Assembly (NCBI GenBank): GCA_001655195.1
Contig: LPNY01000027.1
Coordinates: 1 to 64,000 of the forward strand
DNA: 64,000 nt
Source of the DNA: Arcobacter sp. EP1
GTDB taxonomy: Bacteria; Campylobacterota; Campylobacteria; Campylobacterales; Arcobacteraceae
Reading direction: 5' to 3'
The position numbers were made by a program, and so were the translations under genes. This document shows, in pieces, positions 10,016 through 19,914 of the stretch. Within the stretch, counting starts at the first letter, position 1. The number at the start of each line of letters is the position of its first letter. The notes under the pieces are model-generated. The model was not told the DNA's origin, did not search any database, and worked only from the letters and a program-made list of their open reading frames with translations.

Positions 10016-11262
10016 AGTACTTCTTTCTTTTTATCAACAATATTGTCAATAAAGGTTAACAAATTATTTTTCTCTTTCTCTAAATAATACTGTTTTTGGA
10101 ATTTTACAACATTATTTTTCAGCATATTATAGTCATATCGTTTCAAAATTTGATTAAGATTTATAAACTCTGAACTTTTCACAGCTATTCCTAATCTATT
10201 CTTTACAATAAAATCTTTTGCTATTCCATATTCATCATTGATAATAACGGGTAAGCCTGCAGCTAAATAAGTAAAAATTTTAGTAGGAAAGAGATACTTA
10301 TGTGCATCAATAATTGAGCTATCAATAAGTCTAAAGTCTTGTATACATAAACCAAAGTCGAAGTGTACAATTTTCTCAATCAGAGTTTGAACGGGCAAAG
10401 ATTTATGCAGTGTAAACTTTGAACCTAAAGAATTATAACAGCCAAATTCATGAAAGGGGAATACTGGTTCAGGAAAAGCATGTAAACTATATGTTTTATT
10501 GGAAACAAGAATATCTTTAAAAATACCAAGTTTCACTGATATTTGATCAAACTTTTTTATATACTTTGTAGGGTACATTGAGCCTGCATATACAAATGAG
10601 AACTTCTTAGGTACATTATGAAAACGTACATTTTTATAAATAGTTTTGGAAAGGACAGGTAAGAAAAAATAGGTATTAGGGTTTTGTTTTTTTATAGTAT
10701 CAAAACCTTTCCCACTAAAACTCGTTAAAATACCATCTGCTGAACTAATAATTTGTTCATTTGCCTCAAATTCCAAGAGTGCTTTTTCTTTGCTCCCATT
10801 TACCTCTATTAAAGTATCAAAACACTGACAGTGAAATGTTGAAATAAAATCACGTGCATACACAATAATTTTTGCAAAAGTATAATGACGAACGTATAAA
10901 TAATACCAATTCCATATTAAACCCATATTTGTGATTACAAATGTATCTATATTATTGCACTCTTTTAATATCTTTTTTAAGGCATTAAAGTTTCTATTAA
11001 TAGTAACTGTTTTTTTCACTAAATAGTCATTTGAAAATTCTTGCACCGTTCTTGTATAAATAATATAAATATCAAATTCTTTACATAAAAAATCTATACA
11101 TTGTCTAAAAGGATCCACCAAATTCTGATAAGAGCAAAATAAAACTAATACCTTATTTTTATTACTCTTTATATGATCAATAAAAGCATCAACTCTTAAT
11201 TCGTCAAAAGGATTATCTCTTTCAATTAAATCAAGTTTTTCGATTACATTCAAATAGCTCAT
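10012..11262 (-). CDS. GT-B glycosyltransferase-like protein (short member of a cluster-specific family)
   Basis: The 416-residue protein has a C-terminal GT4-like block: DADGILTSFSG-like sequence near 175-184, VYAGSMYPT at 224-232 and TYLAAGLPVIIN at 331-342, which is the donor-binding end of GT-B enzymes. It is related to the three longer proteins at 11259-12866, 12863-14464 and 23060-24685 but lacks their N-terminal Rossmann-like domain. All four share the ending in which an AAG(L/I)P motif is followed by (F/L)xxxxxxGI(A/S)V. It overlaps both neighbours by 4 bases. A sugar-transfer role is inferred from the fold signature; the donor is unknown. Confidence 0.72.
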   Translation of the reverse strand: MSYLNVIEKLDLIERDNPFDELRVDAFIDHIKSNKNKVLVLFCSYQNLVDPFRQCIDFLCKEFDIYIIYTRTVQEFSNDYLVKKTVTINRNFNALKKILKECNNIDTFVITNMGLIWNWYYLYVRHYTFAKIIVYARDFISTFHCQCFDTLIEVNGSKEKALLEFEANEQIISSADGILTSFSGKGFDTIKKQNPNTYFFLPVLSKTIYKNVRFHNVPKKFSFVYAGSMYPTKYIKKFDQISVKLGIFKDILVSNKTYSLHAFPEPVFPFHEFGCYNSLGSKFTLHKSLPVQTLIEKIVHFDFGLCIQDFRLIDSSIIDAHKYLFPTKIFTYLAAGLPVIINDEYGIAKDFIVKNRLGIAVKSSEFINLNQILKRYDYNMLKNNVVKFQKQYYLEKEKNNLLTFIDNIVDKKKEVL

Positions 11263-12866
11263 TTTCTATCTTCTTTCAAAAAACTATTAAAAAAGTCTAC
11301 AATATCATTATTCTCTTTTTTAGTAATTACTTCTTGTAAATCTTTGAGGTTATCTTTTAACATTTGATAATCTACCCCTTCTATAATTGTTTCAAGATCT
11401 TTAAACTCCTCATTCTTCAATGAGATTCCAATACCATACTTTAAAATAAAATCTGATGCAAAAGTGTACTCTTCACTAACAATCATAGGTATTCCTGCCG
11501 CTATATAACTATATATTCGTGCTTGAAATAGGCTATTAAACTGTGTTTTATAAACTTTTTGTACATTTACTGTTGCGTTGACAATAACTAATCCAAAATC
11601 ATATTGACAAATCTCTTTTTGCAAAAGAGACGAAGGCACAAAGTTATGCCAATGGAATAAGTTGGGGAAGGTCTCTTTTAAAGATTGGAAATCACCTTCT
11701 ATATCATCCTTTAATCTTTTTCCATTATAAACATGTAATGAAAAATTTTGTTTGAGCATCTCTGCAAATAGTTTATCAAATTTTGATGATGTGAAAATAG
11801 GATTATCTTCCATTGCCCTAAACTCTACCGAACCTAAATTACAAATATGAACTTCTTTTGGATTTAAGTCTCTTTGAACAAATTCAAAGCTACGTACATC
11901 AACAAAAGAAGTTGTATATAAAAAAGCCTTTTTATAAGTATTCTTCACAATTGTTTCAAAGTCTCCAGAAAAATTCGAAATTATTCCATCACAGTTTTTC
12001 AAACAATATAATTCTGATTGATAATTAATATTGGCAAGTATTTTATCCATTCCAATGCATTGTGCCAAGTGCATAGGTTCTAAATGATATATACTAAAAA
12101 AGAAATCTGAAGATCCAATAATAAATTTTGTTTTTGGGTGTAACAAACTTTTAATATAATATGCAATCCACATTTCAAATTGAGAGCTTATCCAAAAACA
12201 AACAATATCAATCTCATTTGTCTTATTCAAAATAGTAGATAATGCTTCAATACTATTATTTAATTTAATTACCTGAGAAACTGCATCATTTTGGTAATAT
12301 ATTTCATCTTCAATATATATTTTAATAATATTAAAGTATTTCGCAAGTTTATCTAATGAAACACTTATGACATCTTTTCTATCGTAGGCTAAAATCAATA
12401 CAAGTGTTGGTTTTTTATTACTTAAAACTAAACTATTCTTCTGTACAAACCTTTGTGAAATTTGATCTTTTAAAGCTGTTATTTTATAAGGTAATAAAAA
12501 AATCTTTTCATCACACCCAAACTTTTCACTTAGCAAGCGAACTGCCGTAATTTTCCAATTTCCTAAAAGAACGATATAATCAAATTCTAATCTTCTTACC
12601 TCATCTTCTTGAAATATTGTATAGTTATTTAAAGCACACTCTTTAAAACCAACAACAGAAGATTTTTCTTTAATAATACCTAGAACAAAATCAGTCAAAT
12701 CGACACTTGATAACAGTTCTTGTGTATGCAAACCCAACCCATAAATCAAAATCTTTTTATCGGAATAACTCTTTTTAAGATATTTAGCAACACTATATGC
12801 ATCACGAATATATCCATCCCCGAGGAGCTGATGTTCCATTAAAAGACTTAATGATAAATTTTTCAT
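11259..12866 (-). CDS. Two-domain GT-B glycosyltransferase-like protein, paralog A
   Basis: Residues about 25-125 look like a small Rossmann-type domain with ILIYGLGLHTQE (39-50) and DYIVLLGNW (96-104). The rest (about 150-535) is a GT-B-like region with LVLILAYDRKDVISV near 155-169, FWISSQFEMW near 224-233, NCDGIISNF near 291-299, HWHNFVPSS near 405-413 and YIAAGIPMIV at 454-463. The neighbour at 12863-14464 repeats all these motifs in the same order, so the two are tandem paralogs; 23060-24685 is a third. The substrate cannot be predicted. It overlaps the upstream and downstream genes by 4 bases. Confidence 0.7.
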   Translation of the reverse strand: MKNLSLSLLMEHQLLGDGYIRDAYSVAKYLKKSYSDKKILIYGLGLHTQELLSSVDLTDFVLGIIKEKSSVVGFKECALNNYTIFQEDEVRRLEFDYIVLLGNWKITAVRLLSEKFGCDEKIFLLPYKITALKDQISQRFVQKNSLVLSNKKPTLVLILAYDRKDVISVSLDKLAKYFNIIKIYIEDEIYYQNDAVSQVIKLNNSIEALSTILNKTNEIDIVCFWISSQFEMWIAYYIKSLLHPKTKFIIGSSDFFFSIYHLEPMHLAQCIGMDKILANINYQSELYCLKNCDGIISNFSGDFETIVKNTYKKAFLYTTSFVDVRSFEFVQRDLNPKEVHICNLGSVEFRAMEDNPIFTSSKFDKLFAEMLKQNFSLHVYNGKRLKDDIEGDFQSLKETFPNLFHWHNFVPSSLLQKEICQYDFGLVIVNATVNVQKVYKTQFNSLFQARIYSYIAAGIPMIVSEEYTFASDFILKYGIGISLKNEEFKDLETIIEGVDYQMLKDNLKDLQEVITKKENNDIVDFFNSFLKEDRK

Positions 12867-14464
12867 AGATTCACCAAAAAACTAAGAATTTCTTTATCTA
12901 ATTGTTGATTAATATATTTTTTTTGAAATTCTTTTACTGCTAATTTCAACGCTTTGTAATCAACTGTTTTCAAGTATTCTTGTAAATCTTTAATTTCACC
13001 TAAACTCACAGAAATACCAATACCATGCTCTTTAACAAAATCTGCTAAAATTGCATATTCTCGACTTATAATAATGGGAATACCTGCAGCTAAATAACTT
13101 AATATTCTTGCTTGATACAGTGAATTTAAATGTACTTGGTAAGCTTGTTGTACTTCTTCTTTTGCATTAAATAAAACAAGGCCAAAATCATACTTTGCAA
13201 TCTCTTTTTGTAATTTCGATGAAGGTACAAAATTGTGCCAATGAAAAGACGTTGCGTAATCAATATGTAATTGACTATATTTTTGACTAGTATCATTTTC
13301 TAAACTCTTTGAACTATAAACATTTAATTGAAATTCATTCGATAAAAGTTCTTTGAAAATATCAAAATAATATGAATATGCTAAAATTGGATTATGTTTT
13401 AAGTCTACATCAAATTCTATTGAGCCCAAAGAACATAGTTGTATTGTATCATGCATACTCATATTTTCAACAAAATAAAATGAATTTGGATTAACAAAGT
13501 AATAAGAGAAAAGATATTCTTTGTTATAATTTTTTTTGATTATATTAGAATACCTACCACCAAAATTACTAATAATTCCATCACATTGTTGAATGAGTTC
13601 TAATTCACATTGTGCATTTACTAAAGCTAATGACTCTTTCATATGAATAGCACTACCTAAAAATTTAACTGAAAAGTTATGAATATGGTTAAAGTAAAAA
13701 TCAGAGGAAGCAATTATAAACTTACACTCTTCTGGTAGTATAGATTTAACATACATCGCTTCCCACATCTCATATTGAGAACTTATCCAGTATATAACTA
13801 TATCAGGGTAATTTGATTGATTAATATAGGCTTCGATTAATGAACTATTTCCATTTAAGCTTCTAACTATTGAGAAAAATTCATTATCACATTCACTCCA
13901 TGAAGTTTGCTGGGTATAGAGTTTGGTCATATTGTATTGTGTCGATAATAAATCTGAAGCAACAGAGATAACATCTTTTCTATCATGAGATAAGATTAAA
14001 ACTAAATTCTTTTCCTCTTTTGGAAATTCAAAAATATTATCTTGTAAATATTTATTATAAATACCTATTTGAACTTGCATATCTAAATAAGGAGCAATCA
14101 AGCGTGGCATTTTAATATTAAGATTATCTGATAATTGTTCTATTGCCTCACTCGACCAATTACCTAATAAAAGTATATAATCATACTCAATTGTACTAAT
14201 TTCATTTTTAGTAATTATTTTATAATCACTAAAAATGAAATTTGTATAGGATTCATCAATAGGTTCATTCTTAATAACCGCACTAATATGATTAGTTGTT
14301 CTGTTTTTTTCAATAAACTCTTTAGTATGTAATCCTGTTCCATAAAGTAAAAACTTACTATTTTTATAATTTATATTTAAAAACGTGACAATATAATCAA
14401 CATCCCGGATATAGTTATTAAATACCAATCCCTTAGAAATTAAAAATTCTTTATTTATCTTCAT
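12863..14464 (-). CDS. Two-domain GT-B glycosyltransferase-like protein, paralog B
   Basis: This 533-residue protein is a tandem paralog of the downstream neighbour: LLYGTGLHTKE in the N-terminal Rossmann-like domain, LVLILSHDRKDVISV, YWISSQYEMW, QCDGIISNFGG, HWHNFVPSS and YLAAGIPIII appear in the same order. A longer reading frame begins 60 bases upstream, but I chose the ATG at 14464 because AAGGAG lies eight bases before it and the stop codon of the preceding methyltransferase gene overlaps it by one base (TAATG). The pair arose by duplication and diverged strongly, which suggests transfer of different sugars or to different acceptors. Confidence 0.7.
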   Translation of the reverse strand: MKINKEFLISKGLVFNNYIRDVDYIVTFLNINYKNSKFLLYGTGLHTKEFIEKNRTTNHISAVIKNEPIDESYTNFIFSDYKIITKNEISTIEYDYILLLGNWSSEAIEQLSDNLNIKMPRLIAPYLDMQVQIGIYNKYLQDNIFEFPKEEKNLVLILSHDRKDVISVASDLLSTQYNMTKLYTQQTSWSECDNEFFSIVRSLNGNSSLIEAYINQSNYPDIVIYWISSQYEMWEAMYVKSILPEECKFIIASSDFYFNHIHNFSVKFLGSAIHMKESLALVNAQCELELIQQCDGIISNFGGRYSNIIKKNYNKEYLFSYYFVNPNSFYFVENMSMHDTIQLCSLGSIEFDVDLKHNPILAYSYYFDIFKELLSNEFQLNVYSSKSLENDTSQKYSQLHIDYATSFHWHNFVPSSKLQKEIAKYDFGLVLFNAKEEVQQAYQVHLNSLYQARILSYLAAGIPIIISREYAILADFVKEHGIGISVSLGEIKDLQEYLKTVDYKALKLAVKEFQKKYINQQLDKEILSFLVNL

Positions 14465-15600
14465 TATACTAACTCCTTGGCTTCTTCTTTCGAAAAAGAA
14501 CCTCTCCACGGTAGTAGTACACATTCAAACTCTTTTTCTAAAACTTTATTTAAAATAAGATTTTGAACATAAGGAACATCACTACAAGTCACCACAAGAG
14601 AATTTGCAAAATTCTCAAGTCTTTTTAATCCATATCGTTCCTCTTTCTCGTGAAGATAATTATCATCAAAAAAATAACAATTGGATAAATTAATAGACTC
14701 TTTTTTAAGACACTCCAACAAATAATAAAAGTAGTAACTCACTCCATAAAAGATTACATTTGAATTATTTGAATATTGAATAAGTTGGTATATCGCCTTT
14801 TTTTTATTCTCATTCATTAACTGTGTTCTACTTTGTATCCAATTAACCTCTAAATCCTTATACTCGATAGAAGAGAGTTCTTTTCTTCTTAATTTAAAAA
14901 TAGCCCTCAAAAAAGTACTATTCTCAATGGAAATACAAGTAAATTCTTCATTAAAAGCTCGATATAATGTATTTTGAGAAAAATAACTCACATGATCTGG
15001 AGCAAAGTCTTCAGTTAAACTTGCTAAACAGTTTTCTATATTAGGAACTTCAACATAAACAAAACCGTCGTCTGTTAGATTCTCTTTTAAAGTTTTTACA
15101 AACTCTTTTGGATGACAAATATGTTCAAATACATGTCTGATAATAATAATATCAAACTTACTTGAAAATAAATTCGCTTGAAAGTTCATTCTTAGGGTTG
15201 GAACTTGTAAATTCTCAAATTTAGTTGGTTCTATCCCAAGTATACTTATTTGCGGATTTTTTTGTTTTAATAAATAAAGAAAATCACCACGATTTGAGCC
15301 TATTTCGAGAACATTATTATATTGATTCGTAATAAAACCAGATACAAAAGATAATGAATCTATTGTTGTACGATCTTGTCTTGGAAAATCAAACACCGTA
15401 CTCATATCATAATTTTCATACACCTTTTGAATTTCACGTGCATACTCTTTACTATACGCAGTAGACTGAAAGATATATGAACAATTACTACAAACCTCAA
15501 CTCTAAAGTTTTTTAAGATTGAAATAGAATTCATAAATGGGACATTATCAGAAGCCAATAATGTTAATATAGTTAAATTATCACATAATGGACATTTCAA
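14464..15600 (-). CDS. Zinc-binding class I SAM methyltransferase (sugar C-methyltransferase-like)
   Basis: Cys3, Cys6, Cys37 and Cys40 form the N-terminal zinc site typical of deoxysugar C-methyltransferases of the TylC3/NovU type. The SAM-binding motif is LEIGSNRG at 108-115, with IIIRHVFEHI near 162-171 as the post-motif. The last 120 residues form a Rossmann-like domain (NVIFYGVSYYFYYLLECL), as in this family. Known members methylate nucleotide-bound 4-keto sugars, but many homologs in glycan clusters are uncharacterised. It is one base from the upstream gene and shares its stop with the next start. A second zinc-type methyltransferase is at 21714-22982. Confidence 0.78.
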   Translation of the reverse strand: MKCPLCDNLTILTLLASDNVPFMNSISILKNFRVEVCSNCSYIFQSTAYSKEYAREIQKVYENYDMSTVFDFPRQDRTTIDSLSFVSGFITNQYNNVLEIGSNRGDFLYLLKQKNPQISILGIEPTKFENLQVPTLRMNFQANLFSSKFDIIIIRHVFEHICHPKEFVKTLKENLTDDGFVYVEVPNIENCLASLTEDFAPDHVSYFSQNTLYRAFNEEFTCISIENSTFLRAIFKLRRKELSSIEYKDLEVNWIQSRTQLMNENKKKAIYQLIQYSNNSNVIFYGVSYYFYYLLECLKKESINLSNCYFFDDNYLHEKEERYGLKRLENFANSLVVTCSDVPYVQNLILNKVLEKEFECVLLPWRGSFSKEEAKELV

Positions 15601-17058
15601 TTATAAGAACCTTTTTTCTAAATCTTTCTTTACATCATCTTTTGAAAATACTTTTTTATTGTTAATATCATTGCGTAAGTATAATGTCTCTAAATCCATC
15701 TCTTTTGCAACAAAATATGGTCGTCTAAAATATTTCATATCGTGATATTTCTCATACAATTTATGCTTACTATTTACAAATACTGCATTCCACATACAAA
15801 ACTGAATAGGATCAGTTATTTTGTCATCTAAACTAATTGTTTCAATATTCTTACTCTCAAATACGTGAGTGAACTTTTCACGTAAGGAATCTGTATATGT
15901 TCCAACCATTGCTTTTGCACTTATATTAGAATTATTAAAAGCGTCTGTAGTCATAAATTGACACTCTGGAAAATCTTCATGTGATGTTATATTATCATCA
16001 ACAATAATAATTTTTTTACCAGTTAGTGTCTCTTCTAAATATTCATAAAGATATCGTCTTACCTTTTCTGAAAAAGGAGCAAGTATAACGGTCTCTTCTT
16101 GATCAAAAAATTTCCCAATACTATTTAAATCATAAATATCTGCTGTTCCTTGAAGCAACATAATGGGAGCAAATCCAGCTTTATATATAAACTCATTTAA
16201 CTGCTCAAACTCTTCTATCGTTGCATAGTAGCCAGAACCAATAACTGTAAAATAGCCATTTGAATCTAATTTTTTATGAATAAAGTCCAGATAATAAACT
16301 AAAGCACCTTTTGAAAACTCTAATAAATTACTATTTGACATAACAATATCAAAAGTTGATTCATTATCATATAAATTACCCAATTGCCACCATGGGTAGT
16401 GAGAACACTTTATAACATTATTATTTACAATATTACATGAGTGATCATCAATTTCAGTCAAAGTAATATCACTTAGTCCTAGTTTACGATTAATTTCAGG
16501 TCCATTATAATTCAAGTCCAAAGGTACTTTTTGTTCATAATTATTTCCAAAGCAATATTGATTCACTTGGTTTTGCAGTAAATAAAAACTTTCACAAGCA
16601 TCTGTTACACTATAATTTTCTAACGTGTTTTTATCTTTTAAATAAAAACTATTATATCCACAGCCTGGACCAATTTCTAATAATGATTTAAATTCTGGCT
16701 TCAAAGATTCAAGTCTTAGATTTACTAATAAGGCATGTAACATTGCATCAAAGGGAGGTAAAGGTTCTAGATGAGGATACATTTGAAGCTGCAACCTAAC
16801 ATTTGATTCTAACGCATTCAAATATCGTTCATACTCTTCTTCACTCAAACCATGAAGTTCGTTTAAAATCGGTTCAAACCTTTCTTCTTGCATTGTATCA
16901 ATAATTGTACGTAATTCTAAATTACTTTCAATACGAATAGGAAAGCCTGTTTTTTGAAAAACATCAAGATTAAATAGGGCTTGTATTCTCCAGTTTGGTA
17001 ATTGGGATTTTGCTATCTTTTCATAAAATCTATATGTTGAGAAATCTAAAGTTGTCAT
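15601..17058 (-). CDS. Putative sugar methyltransferase (class I SAM)
   Basis: A 485-residue protein with a clear SAM-binding motif, LLEIGPGCGYNS at 126-137, in the middle of the chain and FDIVMSNSNLLEF about 110 residues later. The first 120 residues are helical and precede the methyltransferase domain, an arrangement I associate with the putative sugar O-methyltransferase group. The last 140 residues include KKIIIVDDN and read as a second alpha/beta domain. It directly follows the carbamoyltransferase gene with a gap of two bases. The target hydroxyl or carbon is unknown. Confidence 0.6.
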   Translation of the reverse strand: MTTLDFSTYRFYEKIAKSQLPNWRIQALFNLDVFQKTGFPIRIESNLELRTIIDTMQEERFEPILNELHGLSEEEYERYLNALESNVRLQLQMYPHLEPLPPFDAMLHALLVNLRLESLKPEFKSLLEIGPGCGYNSFYLKDKNTLENYSVTDACESFYLLQNQVNQYCFGNNYEQKVPLDLNYNGPEINRKLGLSDITLTEIDDHSCNIVNNNVIKCSHYPWWQLGNLYDNESTFDIVMSNSNLLEFSKGALVYYLDFIHKKLDSNGYFTVIGSGYYATIEEFEQLNEFIYKAGFAPIMLLQGTADIYDLNSIGKFFDQEETVILAPFSEKVRRYLYEYLEETLTGKKIIIVDDNITSHEDFPECQFMTTDAFNNSNISAKAMVGTYTDSLREKFTHVFESKNIETISLDDKITDPIQFCMWNAVFVNSKHKLYEKYHDMKYFRRPYFVAKEMDLETLYLRNDINNKKVFSKDDVKKDLEKRFL

Positions 17059-17060
17059 TA

Positions 17061-18773
17061 TTACCTCTTTTCATTTTTAACTAAGTAATTACCTATAATT
17101 ACATAATCTAATCCTGTTGAATAAAAACTTTTTATCGCATCCTTAGGTGAACAAACGATAGGTTCTCCTTTATCATTAAATGATGTATTTAAAACAACTG
17201 GCACACCTGATAGTTTATAGAATTCACTGATGAGTTCATAATATTTTTCATTTGTTTCTTTTGTTACCATTTGAATTCTTGCAGTATTATCAACATGTGC
17301 AATTGCCTCGACATCTTTTAACTTATCTTCGACAATATCAAAAGCCATTAACATAAATGGTGAATCACAATTAATTTTGAAATAATCAGCTGCTTTATCT
17401 TTTAAAACAGAAGGAGCAAAAGGCCGAAACCATTCTCGATGTTTTATCTCATTATTCACATAATCTTTTTTTGCTAATGGAAAAGGGGCAGAAAGAATAG
17501 AACGATTTCCTAATGCTCTTGGGCCAAACTCCATTTTACCTTGAAACCAACCAACTACACTACCTTCATAAAGTAATTGTGCAGCTTTAATCGAGGGGTT
17601 CTCAAGATAAACATATTCAATCTTCTCATCATCAAATACTTTTTTAATTTCAGCATCAGAGAAAGCCGCCCCTAAGTAAGTTGTATTAACACGTTTAACA
17701 TTTAATTCTTTTTTAGACAATTCCCTATATGTATTTAATGCTGCACCAATTGCTGTACCACTATCACTAGCTGCAGGTTGAATATAAATATCATCGAATT
17801 CAGTTTCATTCAAAATCTTTGCATTAGCAACACAATTTAAAGCACATCCACCAGCAACAGAAAGTTTTTTTAAGCCAGTTTTCTTCTGTAAAGCTACGGC
17901 TAAATGAACATAAGTTTCTTCAAAAACTTTTTGTAAAGCAGCAGCAATATCTTTGTGTTTTTGTAAGATTTCATCACTATTCTTCCGTTTTTCACCAAGA
18001 AGTTCTACTGTTTTTTCACTCACCCATCCTTTTCTTGTAAATGGGTAGTTGAAATATTCTAAATTAAAACTAAATGTTCCATCATCATGTAAATTAATCA
18101 TATCTCTAAAAATGTCAATATAAGCCACTCCTTGAGCATTTTTAGAATTTTCATCCCCAAATGATGCTAGTGCCATAACAGTACCTTCTGCAGAATTTGG
18201 TGTAAACCCTAGAAAATAAGTAAATGCTTGATAAAGCATTCCTAACGAATGTGGAAATTTAATTGAATCTAAAATTGTTATCTTTCCATTCTTACCATGT
18301 CCTAGTACAGTTGTATCATTCTCTCCTAAGCCGTCGACTGATAGTACAGCTGATTCTTCAAAACCACTAAGATGATATGAAGAGGAAATATGACAAACAT
18401 GATGTAAACAATATTTAATTTTTCCATTATATTGTAATGTCTCTCGAATCTCATTTTCTACATTTGTGATTTCTTTAATATTATCAATTCCACCTAAAAA
18501 TAGCTCATTTGCTTTAGGATAATTATCTAAAGTATATTGTAAATATTTTTCTTTAAACAACTTGTCAAAATCTTTTGAAACTGCTAAACAATCAATTTCA
18601 TTAAGAGTAAGACTTGCTTCTTTTAAACAATATTCAATAGCCAAATAAGGAAAATCACGATCATGTTTCTTTCTACTAAGTCGCTCTTCTTCTATGGCTG
18701 CAATTAGTTCACCATCTTTAACAATTGCAGCAGCAGTATCGTGTCCATAAATATTTAATCCTAAAACCACCAT
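17061..18773 (-). CDS. NodU/CmcH-family carbamoyltransferase
   Basis: The 570-residue protein begins with LGLNIYGHDTAAAIVKDGE, the signature of O-carbamoyltransferases such as NodU, CmcH and TobZ. These enzymes make carbamoyl-AMP from carbamoyl phosphate and ATP in a Kae1-like domain and carbamoylate a hydroxyl group. Further family motifs are EEERLSRKKHD near 28-38, HHVCHISSSYHLSGF near 123-137, SVDGLGEND, the LSVAGGCALNCVANAKI segment, and GPRALGNRSIL in the C-terminal domain. Length is normal for the family. The start ATG follows AAAGGATAACT. It implies that the glycan carries a carbamoyl ester. Confidence 0.9.
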   Translation of the reverse strand: MVVLGLNIYGHDTAAAIVKDGELIAAIEEERLSRKKHDRDFPYLAIEYCLKEASLTLNEIDCLAVSKDFDKLFKEKYLQYTLDNYPKANELFLGGIDNIKEITNVENEIRETLQYNGKIKYCLHHVCHISSSYHLSGFEESAVLSVDGLGENDTTVLGHGKNGKITILDSIKFPHSLGMLYQAFTYFLGFTPNSAEGTVMALASFGDENSKNAQGVAYIDIFRDMINLHDDGTFSFNLEYFNYPFTRKGWVSEKTVELLGEKRKNSDEILQKHKDIAAALQKVFEETYVHLAVALQKKTGLKKLSVAGGCALNCVANAKILNETEFDDIYIQPAASDSGTAIGAALNTYRELSKKELNVKRVNTTYLGAAFSDAEIKKVFDDEKIEYVYLENPSIKAAQLLYEGSVVGWFQGKMEFGPRALGNRSILSAPFPLAKKDYVNNEIKHREWFRPFAPSVLKDKAADYFKINCDSPFMLMAFDIVEDKLKDVEAIAHVDNTARIQMVTKETNEKYYELISEFYKLSGVPVVLNTSFNDKGEPIVCSPKDAIKSFYSTGLDYVIIGNYLVKNEKR

Positions 18774-18782
18774 AGTTATCCT

Positions 18783-19898
18783 TTAATCAAGTTTAGCAAC
18801 TGCATCTTTACAGTCATTATATATTTCATACATATCTTTATACTTATAAGCACCTTGTCTTCCCATACTTAAAACCCCTTCAGGTAACTCTGCAAAATAT
18901 CTATTAGCTCTATCCACCTCAGCTTTAGTCGGATAAGGGTAAAGTTTATTATTTTCTGAAGGGAATTCGATTCCAATAAGAGTCTCTTTTGATTCATATC
19001 CTGTCAATAGTTTATATTCACAAATTCTAGTATATGGTTCATCTCCTGCATAATATAAAAAGTAATAAGGGTCAGGCGTGATTTTTTCAATTGGCAAAAT
19101 AATCTTTAAGAAATCTCTCCCTTTGTACTTTAATTCCCCATACTTATAATCTAAAAGTTTATCTGGACTTGTTGTAGAGACTAATATATCAGCTTCATCC
19201 CACTCTCCATTAACTAAAACAGCTTTTCGTTGTACATCAAATTTCTCAACTTTTGTATTAAACTGTACATTACAGTTTTCAGTTGTCTTTTCAAAATAAG
19301 GATTATACCCATCTAGGTTTTCTGGATAAATAATATATTTAGCTCCCTCAAAATACTCTTTGACACCATCTCTAATAGGCTCTTTTTTTAAAGAAAATGC
19401 AATATCTTGATCTAACTCTTGATTATTTTCAATCCCCCACATTTTCTTGGAATACTGTTCAACAAACATTCCATAAAGTGTCTCCCCTACAGAATTTTTC
19501 CAATAGTCTTCTAAATTTTCAATTTTTGCATTCTCATCACGATTTGCAATCTCTTCTTTTATCTTATCTTTATGTGGCATTTTTTCTATATCACTTCGAA
19601 TAGGTGGATAATTATAAAACTGATCTCCACCATTTGGATAAGTTAATACATGATGATCAAGGTTTCTAAATTTTAGGAACTTATTAAAATAGTCTGCAGC
19701 TTCTTGGTCTCCAGTTTTCATAATCAAATGATGTGGTCCATATGTATAAGGATGTCCTCTATAAAAAAATGTTCGGCAGCCGCCACCTAAAATATCTGAC
19801 CCCTCATAGATTGTTACGTCATAACCCTTTTCCTTAAGCATATATGCCATTGTACAACCTGTAAAACCACCACCAACAATTATTGCTTTTTTTCTCAT
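18783..19898 (-). CDS. UDP-galactopyranose mutase-like flavoprotein
   Basis: The N-terminus carries an FAD-binding GGGFTG loop (9-14), an acidic residue at the end of strand 2 (TIYEGSDILGGGCRT) and YTYGPHHLIM, which resembles the sequence that UDP-galactopyranose mutases use around the flavin. The 371-residue length matches bacterial mutases, and the C-terminal GRQGAYKYKDMYEIYNDC resembles their substrate-side end. The family converts UDP-hexopyranose to the furanose form with reduced FAD, but a mutase on another nucleotide sugar is equally possible here. It lies 16 bases downstream of the radical SAM gene and 9 bases ahead of the carbamoyltransferase gene. Confidence 0.75.
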   Translation of the reverse strand: MRKKAIIVGGGFTGCTMAYMLKEKGYDVTIYEGSDILGGGCRTFFYRGHPYTYGPHHLIMKTGDQEAADYFNKFLKFRNLDHHVLTYPNGGDQFYNYPPIRSDIEKMPHKDKIKEEIANRDENAKIENLEDYWKNSVGETLYGMFVEQYSKKMWGIENNQELDQDIAFSLKKEPIRDGVKEYFEGAKYIIYPENLDGYNPYFEKTTENCNVQFNTKVEKFDVQRKAVLVNGEWDEADILVSTTSPDKLLDYKYGELKYKGRDFLKIILPIEKITPDPYYFLYYAGDEPYTRICEYKLLTGYESKETLIGIEFPSENNKLYPYPTKAEVDRANRYFAELPEGVLSMGRQGAYKYKDMYEIYNDCKDAVAKLD

Positions 19899-19914
19899 AT
19901 CTTCTCCAACTTTT

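Noticed and set aside
14465-14524. 60-base N-terminal extension of the glycosyltransferase-like gene at 12863
   Set aside because: It would overlap the end of the methyltransferase gene; the ATG at 14464 has a good AAGGAG and aligns with the paralogs.
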